From positions 1-7,999 of the forward strand of contig PUPA01000141.1 in assembly GCA_003552885.1 (NCBI GenBank): a stretch of 7,999 bases of DNA. The letters are read 5' to 3'. The notes under the pieces were generated by a model. It saw nothing but the letters and a program-made list of their open reading frames with translations, did not search any database and was not told where the DNA came from. Source of the DNA: Natrialbaceae archaeon (GTDB taxonomy: Archaea > Halobacteriota > Halobacteria > Halobacteriales > Natrialbaceae). The position numbers and the translations under genes were made by a program. This document shows, piece by piece, positions 5,310 to 7,999 of this stretch; position 1 is the first letter of the stretch, and each line of letters opens with the position of its first letter.

Positions 5310-7220
5310 ATGGACCGAAAGGAGTTTCGAGATCTCGTCACGCCAGCCGAGGCCCGGGAAGCGATCCACTCGCTCGAGCTCGGGGCCGGCACCGAACGCG
5401 TCCCGCTCGCCGAGGCCCGCGGACGGATCCTCGCCTCGCGGATCGACGCCGAACTCGACGTCCCCGGCTTCGATCGCTCGAGCATGGACGGCTACGCGCT
5501 TCGCGCACGGGACAGCTTCGGGGCCGACGAGGCGGAGCCCGCCAGGCTCGCCGTCGTCGGTGAGGTTCACGCCGGCGTCGAGCCCGACGTCGAAGTGGGT
5601 GCGGGCGAGGCCGTCGAGATCTCGACCGGCGCGGTGATGCCGCCGGGGGCCGACGCGATGGTGCCGGTCGAGCGGACGGAGCACGTCGAACCCGGCTCGG
5701 CGGATCGGGCGGGCGGCGAAACCGCGGGCGCAGACCGAAGAGCGGTGCTCGTCAGGACGAGCGTCGCACCCGGGGACAACGTCATGTTCGCTGGGGCGGA
5801 CGTCGCCGCCGGCGAGCGCGCGCTCGGCCCCGGGACGCGGCTCACCCCCCGGGAGATCGGGCTGCTGTCGGCGCTGGGGGTCGAGGAGGTTCCCGTCCGG
5901 GCGCCGCCGCGAGTCGGCATCGTCTCGACGGGCGACGAGCTCGTCAGGCCGGGTGAGAAGCTCACCAGCGCCCGCGGGGAGATCTACGACGTCAACAGCC
6001 ACGCCATCGCCGCGGGGGTCGAGGACGCTGGAGGCGAGGCGGTCGTCTACCCACACGTCGGCGACGACATGGTTGAGATGGAGCGGGTCCTCCGTCAGGC
6101 AGCCGGCGAGTGTGAGCTCGTGCTCTCTTCGGGTTCTACGAGCGCGAGCGCGGTCGACGTCATCTACCGGGTGATCGAGGAGCGAGGGGAGCTGTTGGTC
6201 CACGGCGTGAGCGTCAAACCCGGGAAGCCGATGCTCGTCGGCCGGCTCGCAGACTCCGCGTACGTCGGCCTCCCCGGCTACCCCGTCTCGGCGATGATGG
6301 TGTTCCGGACGTTCGTCGCACCCGTCATCCGGGAGGCCGCCGGTCTGCCGACCGCGGCGACCGCGAGCAGGGAGGGGTCGATGGCCGTCAGGGAACGTTC
6401 GGAGGAGGGACGTCTGCGGTTGATGCCCGCCGGGCTGGTCGAGGGCGGCGACGGCGAAACGCTCGTCTACCCCGTCGACAAGGGGTCGGGAGCGACCACG
6501 AGCCTCGCGGAGGCCGACGGCGTGGTCGTGATCGATCCGGACACCGACTACCTCGACGCCGGGGAGGCGGTGACGGTCGAACTCTTCTCGCCCGACGTCC
6601 GCCCGCCGACGCTGGTCGGCGTCGGCGAGGACGACCCGACCCTGAACCGGCTGCTCGACCGGCTCGAGAACCCCCGGTATCTCGCCGTCGGTAGCCGACC
6701 GGGGCTGCGTCGGCTCCGGGAGGGCGTTCCGGACGTCGCGGCGGTCGCCGGCCCGCTCGGGCGTGAAGTCGACGCCGAACCTGTCGGTCGCTGGTCCCGC
6801 GAGTGGGGGCTGGTCGTCCCCGCGGACGACCCCCGGAGGATCGAAGGGCTCGACGATCTCGTCGACCGGGAGCTGCGGCTGGTGAACCGAACGACCGACT
6901 CCGGGCTCCGGACGAGCCTCGGGCTGGCCGTCGCCGACCTCGCAACGGAGCGCGGGACGAGCCGCGAGTCGCTGGTCGAGGCGATAGACGGCTTCGAGTT
7001 CGGGCTGCGGGCCCACGAGAGCCCGGCCCGGAAGGTGCTCGCTGGCGACGCCGACGCGGGTCTGGGGATCCGGGAGACGGCAGACCGCCTGGGGATGGGC
7101 TTCGTCCCCCTGGGCGAGCAGGAGCTTCGGGTGCTGGCTGATCCCGACCGCCTCGGGAAGCCGGGCGTCGCCGAGTTGCTCGCGGTCCTCGAGGACTCAC
7201 CCGACGTCGAAGTCGACTAG
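5310..7220 (+). CDS. moeA: MoeA molybdopterin molybdenumtransferase fused to a PBP-like domain
   Basis: This 636-residue protein inserts molybdate (or tungstate) into adenylylated molybdopterin, the last step of making the molybdenum cofactor. MoeA domains run to about 430: SSMDGYAL with Asp60 (Asp59 in E. coli MoeA), EISTGAVMPPGADAMV, the MoCF fold starting GIVSTGDEL with Glu210 (E. coli Glu188), then VKPGKP (302-307) and a C-terminal beta domain. The usual GGVSVGDYD loop is SSGSTSASAVD here, keeping the final Asp283. Residues from about 433 (PTLVGVGEDDPTLNRLL) to the end form a periplasmic-binding-protein-like domain, as in other archaeal MoeA fusions; it has no signal peptide and probably binds the oxyanion or senses it in the cytoplasm (inference). 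The start at 5310 matches the family (MDRKEF); an upstream in-frame GTG at 5277 overlaps the likely promoter. No other cofactor genes adjoin it. Two MoeA versions are common in archaea; this is the long one. Confidence 0.93.
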   Translation: MDRKEFRDLVTPAEAREAIHSLELGAGTERVPLAEARGRILASRIDAELDVPGFDRSSMDGYALRARDSFGADEAEPARLAVVGEVHAGVEPDVEVGAGEAVEISTGAVMPPGADAMVPVERTEHVEPGSADRAGGETAGADRRAVLVRTSVAPGDNVMFAGADVAAGERALGPGTRLTPREIGLLSALGVEEVPVRAPPRVGIVSTGDELVRPGEKLTSARGEIYDVNSHAIAAGVEDAGGEAVVYPHVGDDMVEMERVLRQAAGECELVLSSGSTSASAVDVIYRVIEERGELLVHGVSVKPGKPMLVGRLADSAYVGLPGYPVSAMMVFRTFVAPVIREAAGLPTAATASREGSMAVRERSEEGRLRLMPAGLVEGGDGETLVYPVDKGSGATTSLAEADGVVVIDPDTDYLDAGEAVTVELFSPDVRPPTLVGVGEDDPTLNRLLDRLENPRYLAVGSRPGLRRLREGVPDVAAVAGPLGREVDAEPVGRWSREWGLVVPADDPRRIEGLDDLVDRELRLVNRTTDSGLRTSLGLAVADLATERGTSRESLVEAIDGFEFGLRAHESPARKVLAGDADAGLGIRETADRLGMGFVPLGEQELRVLADPDRLGKPGVAELLAVLEDSPDVEVD

Positions 7221-7257
7221 ACGACCGGACCACAACGTTCTCGACGCTGCCGTTCTT

Positions 7258-7307
7258 CCCCACGAGTACCCCTTGCGAGGGGACGTATCCGTCCGTCCCC
7301 CGTGGGG
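7258..7307. repeat. Nested inverted repeat between moeA and the DUF418 gene
   Basis: An inner stem ggggacg (7279-7285) / cgtcccc (7294-7300) with an 8-base loop sits inside an outer stem ccccac (7258-7263) / gtgggg (7302-7307). It starts 38 bases after the moeA stop and could fold in RNA from either strand or as a cruciform. It may protect or end the moeA message; no protein-coding reading of it is convincing. Confidence 0.5.
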
Positions 7308-7338
7308 TGACACGCCCGTCCCTCGGGTACTTCCTCGA

Positions 7339-7343
7339 TTTTT
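7339..7343 (+). terminator. T-run terminator candidate for moeA
   Basis: Five Ts 119 bases past the moeA stop, just before the convergent DUF418 stop codon, within cctcgatttttcgacgag. They follow the nested inverted repeat. This is typical of a simple archaeal stop signal, but only moderately specific. Confidence 0.35.
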
Positions 7344-7367
7344 CGACGAGCCGTCCCATCGGACGAC

Positions 7368-7999
7368 TCACCGCCAGCTCCCGTAGGTCGCCCGTCGCCA
7401 GAGCCACTCGGCCGGCCCGTACCGGTGACGGCGGAGCCACAGCACCGACAGGGTCGCCTGCAGGAGCCAGATGCCGACGACGATCGCGAGCTGTTCGAGC
7501 CGGCTCACCCGTCCGAACAGCCCGAAGCCGTAGCCGTAGAAGATCGTCGTGGCCACGAGCGTCTGGAAGAGGTAGTTGCTGAAAGCCGTCCGGCCGACGG
7601 CGGCACAGGCGGCGACGATCGGTCCGTCGGTCCCGCGCTTGCAGTACAGCATCACGGCGGCGGCGTAGGCGGGCGCCAGGAACAACGCCCCGATCTCGTT
7701 TAGCTCCCAGGCGAGGACGCCCGCGCCGCCGGCCCAGTCGTAGGCGAACACGACGGCGAGGCCGAGGCCGACGAGCGCCAGCCCGACCGTTCCGCCGACG
7801 AGCGCCAGCCGACGGTATGCCGCCCGCGACCAGTCGTTCGTGAGCAACCCCCATTTGTAGAAGGCCATCCCCCACAGGATCAGTCCCGTGTACCGCCAGC
7901 CCGTGGCCGTGAGAAAGCCCGTCGTGTGTGCCTGCCAGGCCGACTCGACGCGCTGGTCCAACCCGTCGGCCCAGCTCCCCTGGTAGGCGTCGATCTCCG
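7368..7999 (-). CDS. DUF418 domain integral membrane protein, N-terminal part cut by the window
   Basis: The - strand frame is open from the window edge, giving 209 C-terminal residues (EIDAYQGSWADGL onward). DUF418 proteins usually have about 390-420 residues, so roughly half is missing. At least five hydrophobic segments are visible, including GLILWGMAFYKWGLL, LALVGGTVGLALVGLGLAVV, IGALFLAPAYAAAVMLYC and LAIVVGIWLLQATLSVLWL. The family's C-terminal signature is clear: GRTAFSNYLFQT, then RHRYGPAEWLWRRATYG near the end. DUF418 (YeiB-type) proteins are inner-membrane proteins of unconfirmed function; acyl or small-molecule transfer or transport has been suggested for relatives. A TTG at 7961 lies inside the family sequence and is not taken as the start. 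It converges on moeA with 147 bases between the stops, so no shared operon is implied. Confidence 0.88.
   Translation of the reverse strand, partial: EIDAYQGSWADGLDQRVESAWQAHTTGFLTATGWRYTGLILWGMAFYKWGLLTNDWSRAAYRRLALVGGTVGLALVGLGLAVVFAYDWAGGAGVLAWELNEIGALFLAPAYAAAVMLYCKRGTDGPIVAACAAVGRTAFSNYLFQTLVATTIFYGYGFGLFGRVSRLEQLAIVVGIWLLQATLSVLWLRRHRYGPAEWLWRRATYGSWR

Noticed and set aside
3665..5485. Long open frame (606 codons) on the - strand opposite the MATE gene
   Set aside because: It is a by-product of strong third-position GC bias: the translation is a low-complexity mix rich in Arg, Asp and Gly with no family features, while the + strand gives a clear 12-segment MATE protein.
5190..7016. Long open frame (608 codons) on the - strand opposite moeA
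   Set aside because: Same reason: the + strand product is an unmistakable MoeA and the antisense product has no recognisable motif.
6388..7875. Open frame of 495 codons on the - strand crossing the 3' ends of the DUF418 gene and moeA
   Set aside because: It is very Arg/Pro rich, overlaps two well-supported genes in another frame, and contains no family signature.

Overview
The window looks like chromosomal DNA from a halophilic archaeon (class Halobacteria). Coding regions are GC-rich with strong third-position G/C bias, the soluble proteins are very acidic, several start codons sit about 25-30 bases behind AT-rich TATA-like boxes with no Shine-Dalgarno sequence, and several products (DUF5611-type protein, MoeA with a PBP-like tail, tiny hydrophobic peptides beside a CHAT protein) are typical of haloarchaea.

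Left part (1-3255) is an accessory-looking region. It opens with the 3' nine-tenths or so of a CHAT (caspase-like) protease gene on the + strand, whose start lies outside the window. Thirty-two bases after its stop begins a decayed insertion sequence (about 2027-2561). This remnant has partial terminal inverted repeats (shared core ctgtctagtt / aactagacag) and a transposase reading frame broken by three stop codons and apparently by an internal deletion. Beyond it, on the - strand and facing the CHAT gene, lie two tandem genes for nearly identical 44-residue hydrophobic peptides (2806-2940 first, then 2667-2801). They are separated by 4 bases and share 119 identical bases. An AT-rich spacer with promoter-like boxes follows to about 3255.

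Right part (3256-7999) looks like ordinary housekeeping chromosome. A DUF5611-type gene (-) and a 468-residue MATE/DinF-type multidrug or toxin exporter (+) are transcribed divergently from a 142-base promoter region. Then comes a 636-residue MoeA molybdenum insertase fused to a C-terminal periplasmic-binding-protein-like domain (+). The window ends in the C-terminal half of a DUF418 integral membrane protein (-), which converges on moeA across a 147-base gap holding a nested inverted repeat and a T-run.

The most intriguing unit is the CHAT protease with the duplicated signal-peptide-like micro-peptides. A caspase-fold peptidase next to multi-copy, membrane-targeting peptides could be a protease-effector or protease-pheromone pair. 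That link is inference from proximity and from what CHAT proteases do elsewhere. The rest of the window is well explained by known families.
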